The translations under genes and the position numbers were made by a program. Below, in pieces: positions 1-7,935 of a DNA stretch of 38,378 bases (position 1 is its first letter; every line of letters begins with the position of its first letter). Under the pieces are notes generated by a model that ran no database searches, was not told where the DNA came from, and saw nothing but the letters and a program-made list of their open reading frames with translations. Source of the DNA: Clostridia bacterium (GTDB lineage Bacteria; Bacillota; Clostridia; TANB77; CAG-508); the NCBI GenBank assembly GCA_022798895.1, contig JAAWNJ010000009.1, positions 1 through 38,378 of the forward strand, written 5' to 3'.

Positions 1-1
1 A

Positions 2-2095
2 GTGGGAAAAATTGCAGGAATGATTAATGAGGTAGAAGATACTGAAACACCACTTCAACAAAAATTAAATAAATTAGGAAAAGTATTAGGAATTGCAGCT
101 ATTGTTATTTGTATTGTCATCTTTTTCATTGGTTTGTTATATGGAAAAGATCCAATGGATATGTTTATGACTGCTGTTAGTTTGGCTGTTGCAGCCATTC
201 CAGAGGGATTAGCTGCTGTATCTACAATTGTTCTTGCTATTGGTGTACAAAGAATGGTGAAAAAGCATGCTATTGTAAAGAAATTACCAGCTGTAGAAAC
301 TTTAGGAAGTACTACTGTTATTTGCTCTGATAAAACAGGAACTTTAACACAAAACAAAATGACAGTTAAAAAGGTGTTCTATAATAATCAGCTAGTAGAA
401 ATAGAAAACATGAATACAAATGAAACGATAGAAGAATTAGAAAAATTGGTATATATTAGTATATTCTGTAATGATACAAAAGTAGCATCTGACAGAACTT
501 TAACAGGTGACCCAACAGAAACAGCTTTAATAGACATGGCATTTAATTTAGATTTCCAACCAGCAGTATTAGAGCAATTTCCACGTGTGAAAGAATTACC
601 ATTTGACTCAGAAAGAAAATTAATGACAACTGTTCATAAAATAGAGGATAAGTATGTGGTATATACAAAAGGTGGAGTGGATGAATTATTAGCAAGATGT
701 AATAGTTATGTGATAAGTAACGAAATAAAACAAGATTTAGTAAACTATAAAAAAGAAATTGAAAAGCAAAATGAGGCAATGGCAAAAGATGCTCTTAGAG
801 TACTTGCAATGGCATATAAAGAAATGGACCATGAGCCAACAGATGAAGAGATGAAAGCAATAGAAAAAGACTTAATTTATGTTGGAATGGTAGGAATGAT
901 TGACCCACCAAGGGAAGAAGTAAAAGACGCTGTTGCAAAATGTAAAAGAGCAGGGATTAAAACAGTTATGATTACAGGAGACCACAAAGTCACCGCTATT
1001 GCCATTGCAAAAGCATTAGGTATTTTAGAAAGTGAGGAAGAAGCACTTACAGGAGCTGAACTAGAAGAAATGTCTGATAAAGAGTTAATAGCCAATGTAA
1101 GAAAATACAGTGTATATGCTAGAGTATCGCCAGAACACAAGGTGAGAATTGTAAAGGCATGGAAAGAAAATGGAGAAATTGTAGCTATGACAGGTGATGG
1201 TGTAAATGATGCACCAGCACTAAAAACAGCAGATATTGGTTGTGCTATGGGAATAGTTGGAACTGATGTAGCTAAAGAAGCGGCTGATGTTATTTTAACA
1301 GATGATAATTTTGCAACAATTGTATCTTCTGTAGAAGAAGGAAGACGTATCTATGATAATATTTTAAAGGCAATTCAATTTTTACTATCTAGTAATGTTG
1401 GAGAAATTATCATCTTATTTGTAGCAATACTTATTACACCATTACTTAGTAAATGGTTTCATATTGATGTTAATTTAATTGTACCATTATTACCAATACA
1501 CATTTTATGGATAAACTTAGTAACAGACTCTTTGCCAGCACTTGCCTTAGCAGTAGACCCAGCAGAAAAAGATATCATGGATAGAAAACCTATCAAACCA
1601 AAGCAAGGTGTTTTTACGAAAGGAATGACTTGGAGAGTAATTTACCAAGGCGTTATGATTGGAATAATTACACTTACTGCCTTCATTATTGGTTTAGCAA
1701 CACCAGTAGACCAGCTACCAATGGTAGAAGTGACGGATAGTGAGGGGATGATAAGAACATTATCAGAGGAAGAAGTAAGAGTGGAAATTGGTCAGACTAT
1801 GGCATTTACTGTGCTAGCACTTTCAGAATTGGTTCATGTGTTTAATATTAGAAATAATAAAAAGTCTATTTTTAAAACAGGAATTTTCAGCAATCGCAAA
1901 TTGATTTTAGCCAATTTAGCTTCAGCAGCATTAATGCTAGTGATTTTGTTAGTTCCTAGTTTCAGAAGTATTTTTAGTATTCCAGTATTGCCGTTAATGA
2001 ATATGATTGAAGTTGCTATTTTAATATTTGTTCCAATTGTAGTTGTAGAGTTGTTTAAATTGTTAAAAATTAATACAACAAAAGATGAAGTATAG
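2..2095 (+). CDS. P-type Ca2+-transporting ATPase, C-terminal part (5' end outside window)
   Basis: This is a cation-pumping P-type ATPase of the SERCA/PMCA-like Ca2+ group, acting in the cytoplasmic membrane. The phosphorylation motif SDKTGTLTQ (Asp at about residue 110), the actuator/P-domain motifs TGDPTE and TGDGVNDAP, and the hydrophobic C-terminal helices are all present. The gene is truncated by the window edge. The first codon, GTG at base 2, is internal (the family usually has GKIA..I here), and about 180-200 N-terminal residues with the first two helices should lie upstream. About 697 residues are visible, ending in the usual C-terminal transmembrane bundle (four to six helices). 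No partner gene is adjacent; a hairpin follows the stop, so it probably ends its transcript. Ca2+ rather than another cation is inferred from overall similarity, since the helix-4 ion ligands were not examined residue by residue. Confidence 0.9.
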   Translation: MGKIAGMINEVEDTETPLQQKLNKLGKVLGIAAIVICIVIFFIGLLYGKDPMDMFMTAVSLAVAAIPEGLAAVSTIVLAIGVQRMVKKHAIVKKLPAVETLGSTTVICSDKTGTLTQNKMTVKKVFYNNQLVEIENMNTNETIEELEKLVYISIFCNDTKVASDRTLTGDPTETALIDMAFNLDFQPAVLEQFPRVKELPFDSERKLMTTVHKIEDKYVVYTKGGVDELLARCNSYVISNEIKQDLVNYKKEIEKQNEAMAKDALRVLAMAYKEMDHEPTDEEMKAIEKDLIYVGMVGMIDPPREEVKDAVAKCKRAGIKTVMITGDHKVTAIAIAKALGILESEEEALTGAELEEMSDKELIANVRKYSVYARVSPEHKVRIVKAWKENGEIVAMTGDGVNDAPALKTADIGCAMGIVGTDVAKEAADVILTDDNFATIVSSVEEGRRIYDNILKAIQFLLSSNVGEIIILFVAILITPLLSKWFHIDVNLIVPLLPIHILWINLVTDSLPALALAVDPAEKDIMDRKPIKPKQGVFTKGMTWRVIYQGVMIGIITLTAFIIGLATPVDQLPMVEVTDSEGMIRTLSEEEVRVEIGQTMAFTVLALSELVHVFNIRNNKKSIFKTGIFSNRKLILANLASAALMLVILLVPSFRSIFSIPVLPLMNMIEVAILIFVPIVVVELFKLLKINTTKDEV

Positions 2096-2099
2096 AAAA

Positions 2100-2140
2100 T
2101 ACTCCTTTGTGAATAGTATCTTACTTATTGCAAAGGAGTA
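2100..2140 (+). terminator. Hairpin terminator after the Ca2+ ATPase
   Basis: TACTCCTTTG pairs with CAAAGGAGTA around a 21-nt loop, followed by a short T-rich run (ACTTTTAT). The position directly after the stop codon supports a terminator. The T tract is weak. Confidence 0.6.
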
Positions 2141-2145
2141 ACTTT

Positions 2146-2182
2146 TATCACACTTTACAAATTATGTAAAATGTGATAAAAT
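2146..2182 (+). promoter_or_regulatory. purB promoter overlapped by a long inverted repeat
   Basis: The -35 TTTACA (2154-2159), 17-bp spacer and -10 TAAAAT (2177-2182) make a good sigma-A promoter. The same bases form a 33-bp inverted repeat: TATCACA-C-TTTACA, a 5-nt centre, then TGTAAA-A-TGTGATA. The repeat covers the -35 and the whole spacer and just enters the -10, which is where a repressor would bind. A leader of about 130 nt follows before purB; I recognise no known riboswitch in it. Confidence 0.6.
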
Positions 2183-2324
2183 AGCGAACGAATAACTATT
2201 CAATTTCTAAAGATTTTAGCAACATAGGAAAGACAATAGTTAAATAACTTTTAGAAAGGGGAAATCTTTTATAAGTCAAAATTAGTTCCTAGAAGCCATA
2301 TATGACAGAAAGGAAGTAGACAAC

Positions 2325-3752
2325 ATGCAAAATAAAGAGTTGTTCCAACAGATGAGGGAAAAGGAATTTGCTCAAGTGGCACCGTTTGCTTTATGTCCGC
2401 TTGACGGCAGATATTCGCAAATTGCCCTCAAATTGGCGCCATACTTTTCTGAATATGCCTTGGTGGAAAATCGGGTATATGTTGAGGTGAAGTGGCTCCA
2501 ATTCTTGATTGAGTATTTTAGAAATGAGAGCGAGACCTTGGCAAAGCACAATAACTCGCGTGACCTCAACAGAATTTTGAGCATTTACAAAGACTTCAAT
2601 GATGTTTCTTTTATGGAAGTGAAAGAGATTGAGAAGAAAACCAACCATGATGTGAAGGCTGTTGAACTGTATATAGCAGAAAAATTGCGGAAAGCTGAAC
2701 TGGCAGATTTGGTAAGCTTTATACATTTCGGTTGTACGTCTGAGGACATCAACAATACAGCCTATGCACTCATGATTAAAGGTGGGCTGAAGGAAGTTTG
2801 GCTTCCAGCTGCTAAAGAACTTGTTAATCGGATATACTCGATGGCAGAAAGATATTCTCATATTCCAATGTTGGCACATACACATGGGCAACCTGCAACT
2901 CCCACCACAGTTGGAAAGGAAATGGAAGTATTTGATTTCCGACTGCAAAAAGTTTTGGAGCAAGTAGAAGCAATTGTCAGTGAAGGCATTTGTGCGAAGT
3001 TCAATGGTGCTACCGGTAACTACTCTGCTATTTCAGTTGCTTATCCGAGTGAGGATTGGATTGGACTATCGGAGGAGTTTGTAGAGAACTATTTAGGGTT
3101 GAACTTCAATCCTGTGACAACGCAAATTGAGTCACATGACTATATCTGCGAGCTGGCTGACTGTATACGCCATTTCAATAACATCCTTATGGGAATGGAC
3201 TTGGATATGTGGCTGTATATTAGCATGGAGTATTTCAAACAACTCGCAGTAGAAAGCGAAGTTGGGAGTAGCACCATGCCTCATAAAGTCAATTCGATTC
3301 GGTTTAAGAATAGCGAAGCAAACTGCGACATTTCTAATGCATTGTTGATGACCCTGTCTAACAAGCTAACAAAGTCGCGTATGCAAAGAGATCTGTCCGA
3401 TTCTTCTGCTATGAGAAACATTGGGATGGCACTTGGATACTCTGTCCAGGCGATAGAGCAAACAATTGGTGGACTTGAAAAAGTGGATGTAAACCAAGAG
3501 AAACTTTCTCAAGACCTTAATGAAAAATGGGAGGTCTTAGCAGAGCTCATCCAAACAGTGCTCCGCAAAAATGGGATTCCTGATGCCTATGATCAACTGA
3601 AAGCCCTGACCAGAGGGAAGGGAATTACCAAAGAGGCAATCCAAGAGTTTGTGAAGTCTTTGGAAATTCCTGAAGAAGATAAGGAAGCACTTTTGAAGCT
3701 CACTCCTGCGACGTATATTGGGCTTGCGAAAGAAATTGTAGAAAGATTTTAA
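2325..3752 (+). CDS. purB: Adenylosuccinate lyase, enterobacterial-type (long) PurB
   Basis: Adenylosuccinate lyase catalyses two fumarate-releasing steps: SAICAR to AICAR in purine synthesis, and adenylosuccinate to AMP. The fumarase/aspartase superfamily signature GSSTMPHKVN is present, together with the catalytic-His region HTHGQPATPTTVGKEM and TSEDINN. The sequence follows the E. coli type PurB (about 456 aa) along its length, with about 15 extra residues before the conserved CPLDGRYS. This is not the shorter Bacillus-type PurB common in Firmicutes. The start ATG has an AAGGAAG ribosome site about 7 nt upstream. The gene stands alone, not in a pur operon, with its own promoter and a G/C-richer hairpin behind. 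Codon use differs from the neighbours (CTC, CTG, CGC, GCG and CCG all appear), which suggests transfer from a different lineage. The enzymatic assignment is firm; the origin is inference. Confidence 0.93.
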   Translation: MQNKELFQQMREKEFAQVAPFALCPLDGRYSQIALKLAPYFSEYALVENRVYVEVKWLQFLIEYFRNESETLAKHNNSRDLNRILSIYKDFNDVSFMEVKEIEKKTNHDVKAVELYIAEKLRKAELADLVSFIHFGCTSEDINNTAYALMIKGGLKEVWLPAAKELVNRIYSMAERYSHIPMLAHTHGQPATPTTVGKEMEVFDFRLQKVLEQVEAIVSEGICAKFNGATGNYSAISVAYPSEDWIGLSEEFVENYLGLNFNPVTTQIESHDYICELADCIRHFNNILMGMDLDMWLYISMEYFKQLAVESEVGSSTMPHKVNSIRFKNSEANCDISNALLMTLSNKLTKSRMQRDLSDSSAMRNIGMALGYSVQAIEQTIGGLEKVDVNQEKLSQDLNEKWEVLAELIQTVLRKNGIPDAYDQLKALTRGKGITKEAIQEFVKSLEIPEEDKEALLKLTPATYIGLAKEIVERF

Positions 3753-3764
3753 TTTTTGGCATAA

Positions 3765-3796
3765 AAGAGCCGTGTCCAGTTTTGGATGCGGCTCTT
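3765..3796 (+). terminator. purB terminator hairpin
   Basis: AAGAGCCG and CGGCTCTT form an 8-bp G/C-richer stem, with further pairing of TGTCCA and TGGATG inside. It is followed by CCCC rather than a T run, so termination efficiency is uncertain. The stem is compact and unlike the AT-rich terminators of neighbouring genes. Confidence 0.55.
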
Positions 3797-3832
3797 CCCC
3801 TAAAATTTAAAATAATAATAAAATTCCTTAAA

Positions 3833-3861
3833 TTAACTATTAATTTTTTTCAGAATAGTAT
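3833..3861 (+). promoter_or_regulatory. Possible promoter for the polysaccharide deacetylase
   Basis: TTAACT, a 17-bp spacer and TAGTAT precede the deacetylase start by about 40 bp. Both boxes are imperfect in very AT-rich DNA, so this is tentative. Confidence 0.35.
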
Positions 3862-3899
3862 ATACTATAGAAGAAAATTGTCGATTTAAGGTGTTTTTT

Positions 3900-4802
3900 A
3901 TGATAATATATGACATTGAAAGTTTTGAGAAAAAGAAAAGTAAAAAATGGATTTTTTGGACTATACTGATAGGAATAATTGTTATTGGTATAGCTATTTT
4001 TGGTGGAATAAAAACAGCAGAGTATGTAGCAAATCAAAAAGAGCAAAAAGTAGCCCAAGAGGATAAAAAAGAAGAAAATAATCAACAAAATAAGGATACA
4101 AATAATTCAAATAATGAACAACAAAATACAAATAATCAAAAAGGTTTGACAAAAGAACAATTGAAGGCAATAGATAATATTTATGATAGTAAAGAAAAAG
4201 TAGCTTTTCTTACCTTTGATGATGGACCTTCTAGTAATGTAACTCCAAAGATATTAGATGTATTAAAAAAGGAGAATATTAAAGCGACGTTTTTTGTATT
4301 AGGTACTATGGCAAAAGCAAATCCAGAAGTGTTAAAAAGAGAAAAAGAAGAAGGACACTATATTGCAAATCATAGTTATTCTCATGTTTATCCAAAGGTA
4401 TATGCTAATGAAAATAAACCATTAGAAGAATATAACAAGACAAATAAAATAATACAAGAGGCACTAGGGGATAGTAGTTATCAATCTAATCTTTTCCGTT
4501 TCCCAGGCGGATCAATAGGAGGATATTATGATAAACTAAAACAAAAAGCAAAAAAGAAGTTTCGAGAAAAAGGCATTTCCTCTTTAGATTGGAATTGCTT
4601 AACAAATGATTCAGATGGTGCAGAAACAAAGCAAGCTATTATGCAAAATTTGAAAGATACTAGTAAAGGAAAAAATAGCTTAGTCATATTAATGCATGAT
4701 GCGCCAAATAAAGATTTAACGGCCAAAACATTGCCAGATGTCATAAAATATTTAAAAGGACAAGGTTATAGTTTTAAAAGTATATATGATGTGATAGAAT
4801 AA
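3900..4802 (+). CDS. Membrane-anchored polysaccharide (peptidoglycan) deacetylase, NodB/CE4 family
   Basis: A predicted carbohydrate esterase 4 enzyme that removes acetyl groups from cell-wall N-acetyl sugars, acting outside the membrane. Counted from the ATG at 3900, a signal-anchor helix lies at about residues 18-40. An Asn/Gln-rich, low-complexity linker follows to about residue 90, then the NodB domain. Motif 1 is TFDDGP (T105-P110, metal Asp pair). Motif 2 is HSYSH (H158 and H162 as zinc ligands). Motif 3 is RFPGGS and the C-terminal motif is LVILMHDA. The ORF track starts at a GTG (3891), but AAGG at 3888-3891 fits the ATG at 3900 better (8 nt). The length (300 aa) suits PgdA-like enzymes. 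Peptidoglycan as substrate is inferred from membrane anchoring; other chitooligosaccharide-like substrates are possible. Confidence 0.87.
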   Translation: MIIYDIESFEKKKSKKWIFWTILIGIIVIGIAIFGGIKTAEYVANQKEQKVAQEDKKEENNQQNKDTNNSNNEQQNTNNQKGLTKEQLKAIDNIYDSKEKVAFLTFDDGPSSNVTPKILDVLKKENIKATFFVLGTMAKANPEVLKREKEEGHYIANHSYSHVYPKVYANENKPLEEYNKTNKIIQEALGDSSYQSNLFRFPGGSIGGYYDKLKQKAKKKFREKGISSLDWNCLTNDSDGAETKQAIMQNLKDTSKGKNSLVILMHDAPNKDLTAKTLPDVIKYLKGQGYSFKSIYDVIE

Positions 4803-4861
4803 AAACAAAAAAACGAAATATAGTTATCATTAGATGGATATTATAAAAGGAGTAGAAAAAT

Positions 4862-5710
4862 ATGCTATATGATGTGATTATTGTAGGAAGTGGACCTGCA
4901 GGAATTTCAGCTTCGCTATATGCCAAACGTAGAAAATTATCAGTTCTTGTTATTTCAAAAGGAAAAGGAGCTTTAGGAAAGACTGAGCAAATAGATAATT
5001 ATTATGGATTTTCTAAAGGAATTTCAGGAAAAGAGCTATATCAAAATGGTATAGAACAGGCAAAAACGTTAGGTGTGGAATTAATCGATGATGAAGTAGT
5101 AGCCCTTAGCTATTTAGAAAATTTTGAAGTAGAAACGATTAACTCAAAATATAATGCTAAAGCTGTTATTTTAGCAACAGGGACTAATAGGGTAACTCCT
5201 AATATTAAAGGAATTCGAGAATTTGAAGGGAAAGGAGTTAGCTATTGTGCCATTTGTGACGCTTTCTTTTTTAGAGGAAAAGATGTAGCAGTTCTAGGAA
5301 ATGGAAATTATGCAATTCATGAAATGGAACAATTAAAACCAGTAGTGGCATCAGTATCTATTCTGACAAATGGGGAAGAAATGATAGAAAATAGAGATGT
5401 GGAAGTGGACATAGATAGTAGGAAAATTCGAGAATTTAGAGGAGATGGGAAGTTAGCAGAAATAGAATTTGAAGATAATACTAAAAAACAAGTACATGGA
5501 GTTTTTGTAGCAGTGGGGACTGCTTCAAGTAATGATTTGGCTAGAAAAATTGGAGCGAGAATAGAAAATAATCATATAGTTGTTAATGAAAATATGGAAA
5601 CAACGGTACCTGGACTATTTGCTTGTGGAGATTGCACAGGAGGTCTGTTACAGATTAGCAAAGCAGTTTATGAAGGAGCTAAAGCAGGGTTGACAGTATT
5701 AAAAAAATAG
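4862..5710 (+). CDS. trxB: Thioredoxin reductase (short form)
   Basis: An FAD- and NAD(P)H-dependent disulfide reductase of the low-molecular-weight TrxB family, cytoplasmic, which reduces thioredoxin. The FAD-binding GSGPAG is at residues 9-14. The redox pair is CAIC (C129 and C132) in SYCAICDAFFF, followed by a nucleotide-binding GNGNYA segment. The second FAD motif is GLFACGDC near the C-terminus. At 282 aa it is shorter than the usual 305-320; the nucleotide-binding domain between the redox centre and FACGDC looks trimmed. The gene sits 53 nt upstream of trxA, and the pair probably forms one transcript. Whether it uses NADPH, NADH or ferredoxin/flavin donors, as some clostridial relatives do, cannot be told from the sequence alone. 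Confidence 0.9.
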   Translation: MLYDVIIVGSGPAGISASLYAKRRKLSVLVISKGKGALGKTEQIDNYYGFSKGISGKELYQNGIEQAKTLGVELIDDEVVALSYLENFEVETINSKYNAKAVILATGTNRVTPNIKGIREFEGKGVSYCAICDAFFFRGKDVAVLGNGNYAIHEMEQLKPVVASVSILTNGEEMIENRDVEVDIDSRKIREFRGDGKLAEIEFEDNTKKQVHGVFVAVGTASSNDLARKIGARIENNHIVVNENMETTVPGLFACGDCTGGLLQISKAVYEGAKAGLTVLKK

Positions 5711-5763
5711 AATATTATCATAAAAATAGTATAAAATAATAAAGTGAAAAGGAGAGATGAAAA

Positions 5764-6075
5764 ATGTCAGTGATAACAGTAAACAATGAAAATTTTGAAA
5801 AGGAAATTTTACAATCAAGAATGCCAGTCTTATTAGACTTTTGGGCAACTTGGTGTGGACCATGTAGAATGATGTCACCAGTAGTAGATGAAATTGCAGA
5901 GAGTATGAATACTTCTATTAAGGTAGGAAAAATCAATATTGATGAATGCCAAAATTTAGCTGAAAAATATGGAGTTATGAGTATTCCTACATTTGTAGTA
6001 TTAAAAGATGGAGTAGAAACAGGAAGAACAGTAGGGGTTCAATCAAAAGAAGAAATTGTAAAGCTAATAGGATAA
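5764..6075 (+). CDS. trxA: Thioredoxin
   Basis: Thioredoxin is the small dithiol carrier reduced by the upstream TrxB. The active site WCGPC falls at residues 30-34, inside the FWATWCGPCRMM context. The cis-proline loop MSIPTF follows, and the total of 103 aa is standard. An AAGGAGAG-type ribosome site lies just upstream of the ATG. It is immediately downstream of trxB, so reductase and substrate are encoded together. A strong hairpin 15 nt after the stop ends the unit. Confidence 0.96.
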   Translation: MSVITVNNENFEKEILQSRMPVLLDFWATWCGPCRMMSPVVDEIAESMNTSIKVGKINIDECQNLAEKYGVMSIPTFVVLKDGVETGRTVGVQSKEEIVKLIG

Positions 6076-6089
6076 AATATTAGAATAAT

Positions 6090-6118
6090 AAGAGACTGAG
6101 CAGGAGCTCAGTCTCTTT
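6090..6118. terminator. Bidirectional terminator between trxA and the convergent orphan gene
   Basis: AAGAGACTGAG and CTCAGTCTCTT form an 11-bp perfect stem around a 6-nt loop. A-rich and T-rich flanks occur on both sides. It lies between convergent genes, so it can serve both strands. Confidence 0.85.
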
Positions 6119-6122
6119 GAAA

Positions 6123-6713
6123 TCAAGTGATTTTATGTGCTTCTCTATAGATATTACGTGCTTGGAATAATCTTTGATAAAGTTTTTCGACAGAAGAAGT
6201 ATCAGAATAATGCAGAGTGGATTTAGCTTGTAAAGAGGAAACAATATCATCTGTGACTAAACAGCTACTAATTCCTCTTACGAACGTCCTATCAAATAAA
6301 GCGATTGTAATACCTTCAGCTTTACAAAAATCCTTTTTGGGGAAAGTTGAAAATGCATACTTCATAATCAAGTCAGTTGTTTCTTCATCAGAAAAATTGA
6401 AACTTTTCCGGATGGCCCTTAGATGATCATATTGCCTTTTGACAGACTTCACAGATAAATCCTGAATATCATGATGCTTATAAGCAGCGAGGACCGCTTT
6501 TTGCTCAAGAATATCTACAGTTTTATCATCCACAATGCAATGACTGATAGAAATGGCAATCATAGCTTTAAAAGCATCGATACCAAGCTTACAGTGGCTT
6601 GCATATTGGCGTGAAGAAAAGTCAAAGGGAAGGCTAGAGTATTCGAATACAAAGTTCCAAATTTCTCTACGAGAGTACTTTTGTAGAACTCGATCTTCTT
6701 GTAGCTTACCCAT
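6123..6713 (-). CDS. Orphan protein of unknown function (196 aa), foreign-looking cassette
   Basis: I do not recognise this protein. I place the start at the internal ATG (MGKLQEDR, 6713) because a perfect AGGAGG lies 7-8 nt upstream on the minus strand; the ORF track begins 12 codons earlier at an ATG lacking such a site. The 196-aa product is soluble-looking, largely helical, rich in Lys, Arg and Ser, with scattered Cys and no signal peptide or membrane segment. It has its own consensus promoter and shares a bidirectional terminator with trxA. Codon use (CTC, CGG, ACG, GCG) differs from the AT-rich neighbours, as for purB. Expression looks likely given the strong promoter and ribosome site. 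Function is unknown. Confidence 0.75.
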   Translation of the reverse strand: MGKLQEDRVLQKYSRREIWNFVFEYSSLPFDFSSRQYASHCKLGIDAFKAMIAISISHCIVDDKTVDILEQKAVLAAYKHHDIQDLSVKSVKRQYDHLRAIRKSFNFSDEETTDLIMKYAFSTFPKKDFCKAEGITIALFDRTFVRGISSCLVTDDIVSSLQAKSTLHYSDTSSVEKLYQRLFQARNIYREAHKIT

Positions 6714-6802
6714 ACAAATTCCTCCTTGTAAGTAGAGATGCCATAGCAAATTGTGAGAGAAACAGCTAAATACTTAATTTCAATATACTAAAGATTAGGG
6801 AC

Positions 6803-6831
6803 ATTATAGTAATTTATTTACAAAATGTCAA
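6803..6831 (-). promoter_or_regulatory. Consensus promoter of the 196-aa orphan
   Basis: Read on the minus strand: TTGACA, a 17-bp spacer, TATAAT. This is a perfect match to the sigma-A consensus, about 90 bp upstream of the chosen start. Confidence 0.8.
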
Positions 6832-6882
6832 TGAAAAACATAGAAACTTTTATTAAAAACAATGTATTTTCTAATTGACATA

Positions 6883-6891
6883 TGATATAAT
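6883..6891 (+). promoter_or_regulatory. Extended -10 promoter for the Fic gene
   Basis: TGATATAAT forms an extended -10 element (TGN followed by TATAAT) about 38 bp upstream of the Fic start. No good -35 sits at 17 bp. An alternative reading uses the nearby TTGACA with TAAAAT at a 19-bp spacing. Confidence 0.45.
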
Positions 6892-6928
6892 TAATTGTGT
6901 AAAATGAATAGTAAAAATAGGAGTAAAT

Positions 6929-7687
6929 ATGGATTTGTTAGAAAAAGCAAAGTTTTATCAAGAAAATAAGGATAAGTTAAGTAAAGAATTATTAGAGAAA
7001 GTAGAAAAGGCATTTGATATTGATTATACTTATCATTCAACAACAATTGAGGGAAATACTTTAACATTAATTGAAACGAAAGCAGTTATTGAAGACAATA
7101 TTTCAATTGGAGGAAAAGAATTAAGAGAGATATATGAAGTGGTCAATCATAATAAAGCATTTCAGTATATCAAGAAATGCATACAAAAATCAGAAGAATT
7201 AGAAGAAAACAAAGTGAAAAATATACATGAAATATTAACAGACAATATCATACAAGGTGGAATATATCGTCATACAGATGTACAAATAACAGGAGCAACA
7301 CATACACCACCAGCACCAAATGAAATGTATAAACAACTGCAATTTTTTTATGAGGATTTAAAAGCAAATAAAGAAAAAATGGAACCAATCGAATTGGCAG
7401 CTTGGACACATGCTGAATTTGTAAGAATTCATCCTTTTATTGATGGGAATGGTAGAACAGCAAGATTGATTATGAACTATCAATTAATGAAAAATGGATT
7501 TTTACCAGTTAATATTAAAGTAGAAGATAGAATAAATTATTATAATGCCTTAGACTTATATGCAACCAAAAAAGAAATAAAACCATTTAAAGAATTAATT
7601 GAAGGTTTAGAAGCAAAACGATTAGATGAAATTATAAAATTAATACTTGACTATGATGTGAAAAGCGAGTATAATGGAAATAGTTGA
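6929..7687 (+). CDS. Fic domain protein, class II-like (N-terminal inhibitory motif)
   Basis: Fic proteins typically transfer AMP from ATP to a hydroxyl of a target protein. The core motif HPFIDGNGR is at residues 168-176, giving the catalytic His168 and the phosphate-binding loop. An upstream STTIEG (S37-G42) matches the class II inhibitory helix motif [S/T]xxxE[G/N], whose Glu blocks productive ATP binding, so the protein probably carries its own brake. The length, 252 aa, is compact; after the Fic fold there is a short helical tail but no obvious winged-helix domain. It is monocistronic, with no adjacent antitoxin-like gene. Target and physiological role are unknown. It could be a housekeeping regulator or a retained mobile-element gene. 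Confidence 0.88.
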   Translation: MDLLEKAKFYQENKDKLSKELLEKVEKAFDIDYTYHSTTIEGNTLTLIETKAVIEDNISIGGKELREIYEVVNHNKAFQYIKKCIQKSEELEENKVKNIHEILTDNIIQGGIYRHTDVQITGATHTPPAPNEMYKQLQFFYEDLKANKEKMEPIELAAWTHAEFVRIHPFIDGNGRTARLIMNYQLMKNGFLPVNIKVEDRINYYNALDLYATKKEIKPFKELIEGLEAKRLDEIIKLILDYDVKSEYNGNS

Positions 7688-7699
7688 AATAAGAAAAAC

Positions 7700-7920
7700 A
7701 AAAATGAGAAAGAGTAAAATCAAGGTTATGGAAAGAGAGAATTAGTTACCAGCTGAAAGCTAATTTACAAAAACAGATTTGAAAAACTACCTCATTCGTT
7801 CCTAGCAAAAATCTAGGCGTAAATCTGCGTTAAGGAAAATAAAGTAAAACAAAGGATGGAACCGTGTAAATAAGCACTCCTTTTAACTAAGCGATTAGTT
7901 AAAAGGAGTTTTGTTTTGTT
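7700..7920 (+). ncRNA. T-box leader controlling thrS
   Basis: The T-box sequence AAGGATGGAACCGTG is at 7852-7866. It can form the antiterminator: AAAGGA pairs with TCCTTT and GTG with CAC, leaving TGGAACC as the bulge that contacts the tRNA acceptor end. The competing terminator is a 15-bp stem, ACTCCTTTTAACTAA with TTAGTTAAAAGGAGT, followed by TTTTGTTTTGTT. Stem I lies upstream from about 7700. Threonine codons (ACT, ACC) occur near 7787-7792, but I could not fix the specifier loop with certainty. Uncharged tRNA-Thr should favour read-through into thrS 16 bp downstream. The 5' boundary is approximate. Confidence 0.92.
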
Positions 7921-7935
7921 CCAAAAGGAGGAATT

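Noticed and set aside
2183-2324. Purine riboswitch in the purB leader
   Set aside because: The conserved purine aptamer loop sequences were not found.
2391-2963. 190-aa minus-strand ORF inside purB
   Set aside because: Shadow of purB: the + strand is a complete adenylosuccinate lyase and the minus frame lacks a ribosome site and recognisable motifs.
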